Below are positions 56,509-64,000 of a stretch of 64,000 nucleotides of DNA, one piece after another. The DNA lies in assembly GCF_001613365.1 (NCBI RefSeq), contig NZ_BDCF01000023.1, positions 47,509 through 111,508 on the forward strand, in the 5' to 3' direction. A program made the position numbers and the translations under genes. Origin of the DNA: Nocardia xishanensis NBRC 101358. Lineage in GTDB: Bacteria > Actinomycetota > Actinomycetes > Mycobacteriales > Mycobacteriaceae. The notes below the pieces were generated by a model, which saw only the letters and a list, made by a program, of their open reading frames with translations, was not told where the DNA came from and ran no database searches. How positions within the stretch are numbered: the first letter of the stretch is position 1; each line of letters starts with the position of its first letter.

Positions 56509-56550
56509 CCGGTCAGCTTGGCACAGCACAAGTTGGGAAACAATCGTATA

Positions 56551-56568
56551 CGGAAACGTCTGTTTCCG
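56551..56568. promoter_or_regulatory. TetR operator CGGAAAC-GTCT-GTTTCCG
   Basis: Exact 7-bp arms around GTCT in the gap between the TetR gene (start 56508) and the P450 gene (start 56610). Confidence 0.75.
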
Positions 56569-56609
56569 ATATGGTCGATGCATCGCAGCGTCGCGAAGGG
56601 AACAGGACC

Positions 56610-58079
56610 ATGAGTCTTCTCGTGCCACAACGAGTCAGTGCGGTGTCCGAAGGGGCCAGACAGCTGCGGACGCGGCTGTCGTGGCGGGTGCAACGGGTCA
56701 GCGTCCGGTTGGTGCGGCACTATCCGGCGAAGGCGCGGCCGCTGGCCGAACCGCCGGCGGGCAGCGGGCTGCGCCCGACCCTCGGCGACTTCGGGCCGCC
56801 CGGCATCGGATACACCCTGCACACCCTCGCCGATCCGATCGAGTTCGCCCGCAAGCGTTTCGAACAGTTCGGTCCGGTGCAGTGGATGGGCGTGCTCGGC
56901 AAGCCGGTGGTCACCGTCGCGAGCCCGGAGGCGTTCGAGGTCGTCATGCTGGACCGGGACAAGGTCTTCTCCGCGCAACGTGGCTGGGAGTTCTTCATCG
57001 GCCCGTTCTTCCGCGGCGGACTGCTGCTGCGCGATTTCGACGACCACCTGTTCCATCGCCGGATCATGCAGCAGGCGTTCACCCGGCCACGGCTGGTCGG
57101 CTACCTCGACCTGACCACGCCGTTGCTGCGCGAGGGGATCGAGAAGTGGCGGCCCGCCCCGGATTTCCCGGTCTACAGCGCCATCAAGAAGCTGCTGTTG
57201 CAACAGGCCACCGAGGTGTTCGCGGGCGCCGAGTTCAGCCGGCAGGGCGACCGGCTGGAGCGGGCCTTCGAGGACGCGGTGCACGGCGGGACGGCGCTGG
57301 TGCGCGCCAACCTGCCCGGCGGGGTATGGGCGCGCGGGCTGCGCGGGCGCCGGGTGCTCGAGGAATACTTCCGCCGCGAACTCCCGGTCAAGCGCGCGGG
57401 AGAGGGCAACGACCTGTTCAGCGTGCTGTGCCGGGCCAGCACCGTCGATGGCCACACCTTCACCGACGACGAGGTCGTCCAGCACATGATCTTCGTGATG
57501 ATGGCCGCCCACGACACCAGCACCATCGCCTCGGCCATGCTGGTCGGCGAACTGGGCAGGCATCCCGAGTGGCAGGAGCGGCTGCGCGCCGAATCCCGTG
57601 CGCTGGGCAAGGTCTCGCTCGACTACGACGATCTCGATCGGCTGCCCGCGCTGGACATGGCGTTCAAGGAGGCGCTGCGGATGTACGCGCCGGTCGCCCA
57701 GCAGGCTCGGGAAACCCTGCGCGACACCGAGATCCTCGGCCACTACGTGCCGCGCGGGACGCTGGTCATGTGCGGTCCGTACACCATGATGCGCACCGAG
57801 GAATTCTGGCGCGACGCGGACGCTTTCGATCCCGAGCGATTCGCGCCGGAACGCCGCGAGGACAAGGCGCACCGCTTCGCATGGTCGCCGTTCGGCGGCG
57901 GGGCACACAAGTGCATCGGCCTCTACTTCGGCGGGATGACGGTAAAAGCCGTGCTGCACCAGATGCTGCTCGAGTACCGCTGGACGGTGCCCGCCGGCTA
58001 CCAGGTGCCGTTGGTGGCCGGCACCGGACCGACGCCGGCCGACGGATTGCCCATCCGGCTCGAACGGATCGGGCGGTGA
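56610..58079 (+). CDS. Cytochrome P450
   Basis: A 489-residue P450, longer than most soluble bacterial ones. I helix MMAAHDTST (normal acid-alcohol pair), K helix FKEALRMYAP, and heme loop FGGGAHKCIGLYFGG. The N terminus has an extension (about 60 residues) before the first conserved segment. The ferredoxin gene overlaps its stop by 4 bp and probably supplies electrons. Regulated by the divergent TetR. Sequence resembles the CYP families found in mycolic-acid bacteria, with lipid or steroid substrates common; no assignment made. Confidence 0.93.
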   Translation: MSLLVPQRVSAVSEGARQLRTRLSWRVQRVSVRLVRHYPAKARPLAEPPAGSGLRPTLGDFGPPGIGYTLHTLADPIEFARKRFEQFGPVQWMGVLGKPVVTVASPEAFEVVMLDRDKVFSAQRGWEFFIGPFFRGGLLLRDFDDHLFHRRIMQQAFTRPRLVGYLDLTTPLLREGIEKWRPAPDFPVYSAIKKLLLQQATEVFAGAEFSRQGDRLERAFEDAVHGGTALVRANLPGGVWARGLRGRRVLEEYFRRELPVKRAGEGNDLFSVLCRASTVDGHTFTDDEVVQHMIFVMMAAHDTSTIASAMLVGELGRHPEWQERLRAESRALGKVSLDYDDLDRLPALDMAFKEALRMYAPVAQQARETLRDTEILGHYVPRGTLVMCGPYTMMRTEEFWRDADAFDPERFAPERREDKAHRFAWSPFGGGAHKCIGLYFGGMTVKAVLHQMLLEYRWTVPAGYQVPLVAGTGPTPADGLPIRLERIGR

Positions 58080-58276
58080 AGCTCATGGCCGACCGCGGCC
58101 GGTGCGAGGGGCACGGCATGTGCGAGGCGCTCGCGCCCGCGCTGTTCCGCGTCGGCGCGGACGGTGTCGTCGCGCCGCTGGTCGAGTCGGTTTCTCCGGC
58201 GGACGCCGAGGTCGTCGCGCTGGCCGTCGACAGCTGTCCGGTCAAGGCGCTACGGTGGGCAGAGGATCGAATGTGA
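58076..58276 (+). CDS. 3Fe-4S ferredoxin for the P450
   Basis: A 66-residue ferredoxin starting at GTG 58076 in overlap with the P450 stop. The motif CEGHGMC (C-x5-C) and the downstream CPVKAL match the 3Fe-4S ferredoxins that feed bacterial P450s. Confidence 0.92.
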   Translation: MKLMADRGRCEGHGMCEALAPALFRVGADGVVAPLVESVSPADAEVVALAVDSCPVKALRWAEDRM

Positions 58277-58336
58277 TCGACGAATAAGTGGCTGAACTCG
58301 CGAAACCGTCCCTCGAACGTTCGCACGAGGAGACTC

Positions 58337-59758
58337 ATGAGCGAGCCGGATGACGCTGCGTCGTCGAGTGCCGGACGCGTGATCACGCGCCGCACGATGC
58401 TCGGCTGGGCGACGGCTACCGCGCTCGGCTTTGCCGCGTGCGGCCGCGACGACGAGGACGCGGCCGTCACGGGCGAGTCCGCCGCCATCGCGAACGAGGC
58501 CTACGTCTTCGGTTATCCGCTGCTGCTGATGCACGAGACGCGCAAGGCGGCGCTGGAGAGCACGCCGGTCAACCATTTCCAGCATTCCGATGTGCTGCCG
58601 ACGCCGGATCGGCGCGACATCGTGCGGTTGAACGTGGACACCCTGTATTCCAGCGCCTGGCTCGATCTCTCGCACGGCCCCGTCGCGTTGCAGGTCCCGG
58701 CGATGGACCGGGACCGCTTCTGGCTGATGCAGATCATGGACGCCTGGACCAACACCGTGCACAATCCGGGCAGCGTGCACCCTCAGGTGCGGGCCGGGGT
58801 ACGCACGCCGCCGTTCGGCTACGTGATCACCGGACCGAACTGGTCCGGCGCGCTGCCCGACGAGCTGACCCCGCTACCGATGCCGACGCCGACGGTGTGG
58901 GTGCTCGGCCGCATCCAGGTCGACGGCCCCGACGACATCCCGGCCGTGCGCGCGATCCAGCGGGACGTGCGGCTGGTCTCGCTGGACGACTGGGTCGCTC
59001 GTCGGCCCTCGTCCGCCGAGCCGTTGCGGCCGCCACCGTCGCGGCCGCCCGCCGAGCAGGTCACCGAGATGGACGCCAGGCGCTTCTACGACCGGCTCTG
59101 CGCGCTGATGAGCATCGATCCGCCCGCACCCGCCGACGCACCGGCGATGGAGCGGTTCGCCCGCATCGGTATCGAGCCGGGCGGCCGGGTCGAGGGACTC
59201 TCGAACGCGGCCCTCACCACCGCGGCCGACGACGCGAGACGGACGATCGGCGTCTACGTCGACCCGCAGACCCGGATGGACAACGGCTGGACCTTCGATC
59301 CGGCAGCAGGTGTCTACGGCACCGACTATCTGCACCGAGCCGCGGTGGCGGACAAGGGATTGGGCACCAACTTGCCCCAGGACGCGATCTATCCCACCTA
59401 TTTCGGCACCGCGGACACCTACGGCACGCCCAAGCGGTTCCGGCTGCGTTTCGAGCCGCGGCAGACCCCGCCCGTCGACGCGTTCTGGTCGATCACCGCG
59501 TACGGTGCGGACGGCTACCTGGTGCCCAATCCGGCGAACATCTATTCCATCGGCCATCAGGAGCCGGTGGTGCCGAGCCCGGACGGTGCGGTCGAGCTGG
59601 CGATTCAGCACCGGAATCCGGGACCCGCTGTGCCGCAGCACAATTGGCTGCCCATTCCGGCGGAGGGCGAGTTCTCGCTCATCATGCGGCTGTACGCGCC
59701 GCGGCCCGAGGCCATCGACGGTCGATGGCAACTGCCCGCCGTCACGCCCGTTCCGTGA
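58337..59758 (+). CDS. Tat-exported DUF1254/DUF1214 lipoprotein
   Basis: A 473-residue protein with a twin-arginine signal (ITRRTMLGWATA, Arg18-19) followed by GFAAC (Cys35), a possible lipobox. The DUF1254 region (YVFGYPLLLMHETRKAALES, HFQHSDVLPTPDRRDIVRLN) and C-terminal DUF1214 (DAFWSITAYGADGYLVPNP) are both present. Family members are cell-envelope proteins of unknown function. GGAGAC precedes the ATG. Confidence 0.9.
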   Translation: MSEPDDAASSSAGRVITRRTMLGWATATALGFAACGRDDEDAAVTGESAAIANEAYVFGYPLLLMHETRKAALESTPVNHFQHSDVLPTPDRRDIVRLNVDTLYSSAWLDLSHGPVALQVPAMDRDRFWLMQIMDAWTNTVHNPGSVHPQVRAGVRTPPFGYVITGPNWSGALPDELTPLPMPTPTVWVLGRIQVDGPDDIPAVRAIQRDVRLVSLDDWVARRPSSAEPLRPPPSRPPAEQVTEMDARRFYDRLCALMSIDPPAPADAPAMERFARIGIEPGGRVEGLSNAALTTAADDARRTIGVYVDPQTRMDNGWTFDPAAGVYGTDYLHRAAVADKGLGTNLPQDAIYPTYFGTADTYGTPKRFRLRFEPRQTPPVDAFWSITAYGADGYLVPNPANIYSIGHQEPVVPSPDGAVELAIQHRNPGPAVPQHNWLPIPAEGEFSLIMRLYAPRPEAIDGRWQLPAVTPVP

Positions 59759-59840
59759 GCGAGAGCGCTTCGCGCCGAACAGCGCCCTGGCTGCGTAGGC
59801 TGGTCGAGACCCGTCCGCCGATTCGCGACCGGAGCGCCCA

Positions 59841-60959
59841 GTGACCGATCCCAGTCCTTTCCCGTTGCGCGTCAGCGAGCGTGCTGCGCTCGATCGCGTC
59901 ACCGAGCTGTCCGCCGAATTCGCGTCTGTCGCTGCCGATTACGACGAACGCGCGGAGATCGCAGTCGACCATCTGACGGCGCTGCGCGAGGCCGAGGTCG
60001 ATCGCGCGGTGCTGCCGGAGCGCGTCGGCGGGACCGGACTGAGCTACCGGGCGTTCGGGCGGCTGGTGCGCACGCTGGCGAAGGCCGATCCCTCCACCGC
60101 GACCATCTGGACCATGCACGCGGGCGCGGGCGTCGCGCTGGCCGAGATCACCGCGGACACGCTCGGCTCGTTCTTCGCCCAGGAGTTCCTGGCGGGCAAG
60201 CGATTCGCGAACGCGCTCTCCGAACCCGCCAGCGGCAACCGGTTCCTCCAGCCGCAACAGGAGGCCGTGCCCGCGCCCGGCGGATGGGAACTGACCGGCG
60301 CGAAGCGCTTCGTCTCCGGCGCGGAGATCGCCGACTATCTCTTGGTCAACGCCCTGGTCGACGGAGAGCCGACCTTCTTCGGGCTCGCGCCGGACGCGAC
60401 GGTGTCGATAATCCCGATCTGGGACACCCTCGGGTTGCGCGCCACCCGCAGTCAACTGCTGTCCTTCGAACGGACCGTGCTGCGCGCCGAATACCGCGGC
60501 AGGCGGCCCGACGCAGGCGATTTCGCGGTGATACCCGCCGGGCTGCCAGCCCTCTCGCTCGGCATCGCCGACGCTGCGCTGGACGCCCTCGTCGAGCACG
60601 CCACATCGCGGGTGATCCTCGGCGCTCCGCTGTCGCACCAACAGTGGGTGCAGCACGAGGTCGCCGACGCGCAGACCAGGCTGGCCGCGGCGCACGCGCT
60701 GTACGAGCAGGCGCTGTGGCAGGCGGACAACGGGCTTCCCGCGTTCCTGCCGACGCTGGGACGCTCCAAGTACCTCGCCAACAAGGTCGCCGTCGACGTC
60801 GCGCAGCTCGGCGTCCGGGTCGGCGGCGCGTCCGGATACCTCAGGCGCTCGCCCATCCAGCGGCACCTGCGCGACGCCGAAGCCGGTCAGCTCATGGCGT
60901 ATTCGACCGAGGTGCTGGCCGGCGTGATCGGCAAGGAAGTCCTCGGCGTCATCGACTGA
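59841..60959 (+). CDS. Acyl-CoA dehydrogenase-family flavoprotein
   Basis: A 372-residue protein of the acyl-CoA dehydrogenase superfamily, with the N-terminal, middle beta and C-terminal helical domains in order. The middle domain reads GWELTGAKRFVSGAEIADYLLV and the C-terminal domain YLANKVAVDVAQLGVRVGGASGYLRRSP. No obvious catalytic Glu could be placed, so it may be a flavin monooxygenase/desulfurase-type relative (DszC-like) rather than a true dehydrogenase. It starts with GTG at 59841. Confidence 0.8.
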   Translation: MTDPSPFPLRVSERAALDRVTELSAEFASVAADYDERAEIAVDHLTALREAEVDRAVLPERVGGTGLSYRAFGRLVRTLAKADPSTATIWTMHAGAGVALAEITADTLGSFFAQEFLAGKRFANALSEPASGNRFLQPQQEAVPAPGGWELTGAKRFVSGAEIADYLLVNALVDGEPTFFGLAPDATVSIIPIWDTLGLRATRSQLLSFERTVLRAEYRGRRPDAGDFAVIPAGLPALSLGIADAALDALVEHATSRVILGAPLSHQQWVQHEVADAQTRLAAAHALYEQALWQADNGLPAFLPTLGRSKYLANKVAVDVAQLGVRVGGASGYLRRSPIQRHLRDAEAGQLMAYSTEVLAGVIGKEVLGVID

Positions 60960-60986
60960 TCCGCCCGCGAGCCACCCTCATTCGCG

Positions 60987-63023
60987 TCACGGTGTGACGA
61001 TGGCGAAGCCGGGATCCGGCTTGTCGAACAGTCCTGGCAGCTGCGCGAGCGCCGCCGCGTTGCCCTCTATCGCGATCTCGCCGTCGCGCACCGCCGCCCG
61101 CAGATCGCCGCCCGCGACGAACGATCGCAGCAGCGCGGCGCGGGTGAGCGTGATCGTGGCGTCCGGTGCGGGCAGTCCGTCGCCGGGGTGACGGTCGTAG
61201 TGCACGAGCACACCGTTGCGAAGTTCGGCGCGGTGCGTGCGATCGCCCTCGTCGCGGAAACGCCAGTCGATGACCAACCTGGTGTCCCACGCCTTCGGCC
61301 CGTCCAGGCGCAGCGACATCGCGTCGAACGCCTGCTCCACGCTGAGCGCGCTCAGCAGGTTGCCGGAATTCGCCTGGGTGGGCGTGCCGAACGAGCCGTT
61401 GCGGAGTTCGTGCGCGCCGCTGAGGAAGAAATTGCGCCAGGTGGCGTTCTCCGATCCGTACGCCAGCTGCTCGAAAGCACTGGCCTGCAAGAGTTTCGCT
61501 GTCGTGTCCGCCGGATCGGCGAAGATGGCGTAGTCGAGCAGCTGCACCGCCCATCGGTAGTCGCCCGCGTCGTAGGCCCGCTGCGCCTTCTTCCGCACTT
61601 CCTTCGCGCCGCCCATCGCCTCGACGTGGCGCTTGGCGGACTCGACCGGCGGATGCTGCCACAGGTGCGCGGGATTGCCGTCGAACCAGCCCATGTACCG
61701 CTGGTAGATGGCCTTGACGTTGTGGCTGACCGAACCGTAGTAGCCGTGCGTCGACCAGGACTTCGTCAGGCCGGGCGGCAGCTGCATCATCTCGGCGATC
61801 TCGGCCCCGACGTAGCCCTTGTTCAGCAGCCGCAGCGTCTGGTCGTTCAGGTAGCCGTACAGATCTCGTTGCGCGGAAAGGAATTCCACGATCCGGTCGG
61901 TGCCCCAGACCGGCCAGTGGTGGGAGGAGAACACCACGTCGCTGGCGCGGCCGTAGCGATTGATCGATTCGGTGAGGTACTTCGACCACACGTGCGGATC
62001 ACGGACCAACGCTCCGCGCAAGGTCAGCAGGTTGTGCATGGTGTGGGTGGCGTTCTCGGCCATGCACAGCGCCCTGCGGCCGGGGAACCACAAGTTCATC
62101 TCCGAGGGCGCCTCGGTGCCCGGCGTCAGCTGGAACACCATGCGCACCCCGTCGATCGTCTCCTCTTGGTCGGTGCGGACGATCTCGACGGTGGGCGCGA
62201 TCAGGGTGACGGTGCCGAGCGAGGTGGTCTGGCCGAGCCCGGCGCCGATCTGCCCCTTCCGGCCGCGCGGCAGTGCGGCGCCGTACATGTACGCCGCGCG
62301 CCGCGCCATCGCCGTTCCGGCGTAGATGTTCTCGGCGACAGCGTGTTCCAGGAAGCCGACGGGCGCGAGCACCGGGCAGCGACCGGCGGCGACGTCCTGT
62401 TCGGTGGTCACGCCGAGCGCGCCGCCGAAGTGGTCGACGTGGGAGTGGCTGTAGATCAATCCCGTGACGGGGCGGTTCCCGCGATGCGCGCGGTAGAGCG
62501 CCAGTCCGGCGGCCGCGGTCTCGGCCGAGATCAGCGGATCGATCACGACGACGCCCGTGTCGCCCTCGACCAGCGTCATGTTCGACAGGTCGAGGCCGCG
62601 GATCTGGTAGAAGCCGGGCGCGATCTCGTACAGGCCCTGCTTCACGGTGAGCTGGGCCTGCCGCCACAGGCTCGGATGCGCCGACTGCGGGCAGGGCTCC
62701 CGCAGGAAACCGTAGGAGTCGTTGTCCCACACGACCTTTCCCTGCGCATCGGTGACGACGCCCGGGTCGAGCGCCGCGCGGAAGCCGCGGTCGGCGTCGG
62801 CGAAGTCTTCGGTGTCGGAGAAGGGCATGGTCTCGGCGGCCCGCTGGTTCGCGGCCAGGATGTGCTCGCTGGGCTCGGTCGGGGTGGCCGAGGGACGCAC
62901 CTCGTCGTCGTCCGCGCAGCCGCCGAGTCCGACGCCGGCGGCGGCCAGCGCGGCGGCGCCGACGCCGAAGACGCCGCGCCGGGACACTCGCCGCGCGGTC
63001 TCCCCGTTCTCCCGCTCGACCAT
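60987..63023 (-). CDS. Tat-exported alkylsulfatase-like metallo-beta-lactamase lipoprotein
   Basis: A 678-residue protein resembling SdsA1-type alkylsulfatases, which hydrolyse the sulfate ester of alkyl sulfates such as SDS. The signal peptide has twin arginines (SRRGVFG, Arg15-16) and a lipobox-like GLGGC (Cys36). The metallo-beta-lactamase core has HSHVDH (193-198) with downstream His/Asp ligands (including ENATHTMHNLL and FSSHHWPVWG), followed by the dimerisation helices and an SCP2-like C-terminal domain (DARLVIDWRFRDEGDR-type segment near WDTRLVIDWRF). It is convergent with the flavoprotein gene and divergent from a TetR regulator. Confidence 0.9.
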   Translation of the reverse strand: MVERENGETARRVSRRGVFGVGAAALAAAGVGLGGCADDDEVRPSATPTEPSEHILAANQRAAETMPFSDTEDFADADRGFRAALDPGVVTDAQGKVVWDNDSYGFLREPCPQSAHPSLWRQAQLTVKQGLYEIAPGFYQIRGLDLSNMTLVEGDTGVVVIDPLISAETAAAGLALYRAHRGNRPVTGLIYSHSHVDHFGGALGVTTEQDVAAGRCPVLAPVGFLEHAVAENIYAGTAMARRAAYMYGAALPRGRKGQIGAGLGQTTSLGTVTLIAPTVEIVRTDQEETIDGVRMVFQLTPGTEAPSEMNLWFPGRRALCMAENATHTMHNLLTLRGALVRDPHVWSKYLTESINRYGRASDVVFSSHHWPVWGTDRIVEFLSAQRDLYGYLNDQTLRLLNKGYVGAEIAEMMQLPPGLTKSWSTHGYYGSVSHNVKAIYQRYMGWFDGNPAHLWQHPPVESAKRHVEAMGGAKEVRKKAQRAYDAGDYRWAVQLLDYAIFADPADTTAKLLQASAFEQLAYGSENATWRNFFLSGAHELRNGSFGTPTQANSGNLLSALSVEQAFDAMSLRLDGPKAWDTRLVIDWRFRDEGDRTHRAELRNGVLVHYDRHPGDGLPAPDATITLTRAALLRSFVAGGDLRAAVRDGEIAIEGNAAALAQLPGLFDKPDPGFAIVTP

Positions 63024-63093
63024 GCACGCTCCTCGCTCGTCCCGCGGGCAAGCGCCCGGCAGCCGCCGTCCGTCGGCGGTCGGTCGACCATAC

Positions 63094-63122
63094 GCACTAT
63101 TGCAGCGATACTGCAATAGTGC
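63094..63122. promoter_or_regulatory. Perfect 12+12 bp inverted repeat between alkylsulfatase and TetR genes
   Basis: GCACTATTGCAG (63094-63105) and CTGCAATAGTGC (63111-63122) are exact inverted copies around CGATA. It lies in the 174-bp divergent promoter region, the expected place for the TetR operator. Confidence 0.85.
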
Positions 63123-63197
63123 TCTGCCCGCCGAAATCCGCCCGCGCCTTCGGGACCGGTCGCCGACCGACCGGGCGACCTGTGATCGGATGCGGTC

Positions 63198-63815
63198 ATG
63201 GGTGAGGGCACAACCGGCGCGCGGCGGCGCCGCAATCCGGAGCAGACCAGGACCGCGATCATCGACGCTCTGCTGGCCGCGGTGAAGGAGGGCGTCTTCG
63301 CGCCGACGGCCAAGGACATCGCGCAGCGCGCCGGCGCATCCGAGCGCAGCATCTTCGTCCACTTTCCCGGCATCGACGAATTGCGCGTCGCCGCTGTCGA
63401 CCGGCAGTCCGAACAGGTCGAGGCCCTGATCCGGACCATCGATCCCGAGCTGCCGCTTGACGCGCGCATCGATCTGGTCGTCGAGCAGAGCGCCGACATC
63501 TTCGCGCTACAGCGCAACCCTCGGGTGCTCGGCCTGCTCGAATCGCACAGCCTGCCCGCCGTCGACGCGCGAATGCGACTGACCGACAGCCGGATTCGCG
63601 CCGCACTCGGGCACGCCTTCCGCACCGAGCTGACCAGGACCGGCGAATCCGACGAGGAACTGCTCGACACGATCGACGCCACCGTCGGCTGGCCGTTCCG
63701 GCACCACCTGGTGGAACGGCGCGGGCTTTCCCGCGCGGCCGCCTCCGCCGCCGTCCGACGCGCCCTCGCGGCGCTGCTGCACGCGGATCATCCTGGGCGG
63801 TCCGATTTCGGGTAG
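63198..63815 (+). CDS. TetR-family regulator
   Basis: A 205-residue TetR regulator with HTH segment TRTAIIDALLAAVKEGVFAP and ASERSIFVHFPGIDELRVAA. Divergent from the alkylsulfatase-like gene, with a perfect palindrome between, so it probably represses that gene and itself in response to a lipid-like ligand. Confidence 0.92.
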   Translation: MGEGTTGARRRRNPEQTRTAIIDALLAAVKEGVFAPTAKDIAQRAGASERSIFVHFPGIDELRVAAVDRQSEQVEALIRTIDPELPLDARIDLVVEQSADIFALQRNPRVLGLLESHSLPAVDARMRLTDSRIRAALGHAFRTELTRTGESDEELLDTIDATVGWPFRHHLVERRGLSRAAASAAVRRALAALLHADHPGRSDFG

Positions 63816-63891
63816 TCGACTACTCAAGCGATCGCGGCTCCGGTGAGCAGAATCGGCTAGCGACAAGCTGTCCGAGTTCAGGGGGTGCCGG

Positions 63892-64000
63892 ATGTCCGAC
63901 GATCACAAGGCGTTGTCGCCTGCTCCGCACAACGAGCCGCCGCTGCGCGGCTTCCACGCGCCGCCGCGACCCCGGCCGTGCCGGGTGCGCACGCGCGGCG
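63892..64000 (+). CDS. Start of a gene running off the window
   Basis: An ATG at 63892 after AGGGGG opens a frame that is still open at the last base (36 codons, MSDDHKALSPAPHNEPPLRG onward). Codon use is consistent with coding. Product unknown. Confidence 0.5.
   Translation, partial: MSDDHKALSPAPHNEPPLRGFHAPPRPRPCRVRTRG

Overview
The window is GC-rich, densely packed actinobacterial DNA. A complete mce (mammalian cell entry) locus with its YrbE permeases, an EthA-like flavin monooxygenase, deazaflavin/Nudix/DUF5313-type genes and a large NRPS with its own ABC exporter point to a mycolic-acid-containing actinomycete, most likely Nocardia or a close relative. That assignment is inferred from gene content; no rRNA or tRNA gene is visible to confirm it.

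Layout. 1-15972: the 3' part of a non-ribosomal peptide synthetase (visible order C-A-PCP-E-C-A-PCP-C-A-PCP-E-TE), overlapping by 4 bp a DrrA/DrrB-type exporter (one ATPase, two permeases). 15994-22320: small mixed genes, including an MmyB-type regulator with a tandem octapeptide repeat, an NTF2-like protein, a secreted HNH nuclease lipoprotein with a small downstream gene, PhoU, an F420-type reductase relative, a Nudix hydrolase, a DUF4377 lipoprotein and a ChaA-like antiporter. 22518-30517: yrbEAB-mceABCDEF, almost entirely joined by short overlaps; the one break (mceD/mceE) is bridged by a 26-codon mini-ORF. 30752-36473: a membrane-anchored Cys/Trp triple-repeat protein, a decapitated TetR gene beside a palindrome, a P450, an OhrR-type regulator, a DUF418 protein and a second P450 with an atypical I helix. 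36927-41821: a run of small stress-type genes (HMA-like, LapA-like, DUF6131, CsbD), a phosphoribosyltransferase, a VIT-family transporter, a GMC oxidoreductase and a small membrane protein. 42062-49297: a lipoprotein, an AraC regulator divergent from an EthA-like monooxygenase, a DUF7144 protein, an AlkZ-like protein, and a MerR regulator fused to a DnaN-like sliding-clamp fold and translationally coupled to a helical-repeat gene. 49372-55555: carotenoid oxygenase, CDF metal exporter with a perfect palindrome upstream, an SAM methyltransferase, a PAS-GGDEF diguanylate cyclase and small zinc-ribbon/CGNR genes. 55852-63815: TetR/P450/3Fe-4S ferredoxin, a Tat-exported DUF1254/DUF1214 lipoprotein, an acyl-CoA dehydrogenase-like flavoprotein and a Tat-exported alkylsulfatase-like lipoprotein facing its own TetR regulator across a perfect 12+12 bp operator. 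A new gene begins at the right edge.

The points most worth following up are the MerR/sliding-clamp fusion operon, a 21-bp element shared by two unrelated regulator promoters (ohrR-like and araC-like), the NRPS with near-identical second and third A-domain codes, the mini-ORF bridge inside the mce operon, the truncated TetR beside the P450 promoter, and several strong palindromic operators whose partners can be guessed from position. No transposase, integrase, CRISPR array, tRNA or rRNA was seen.
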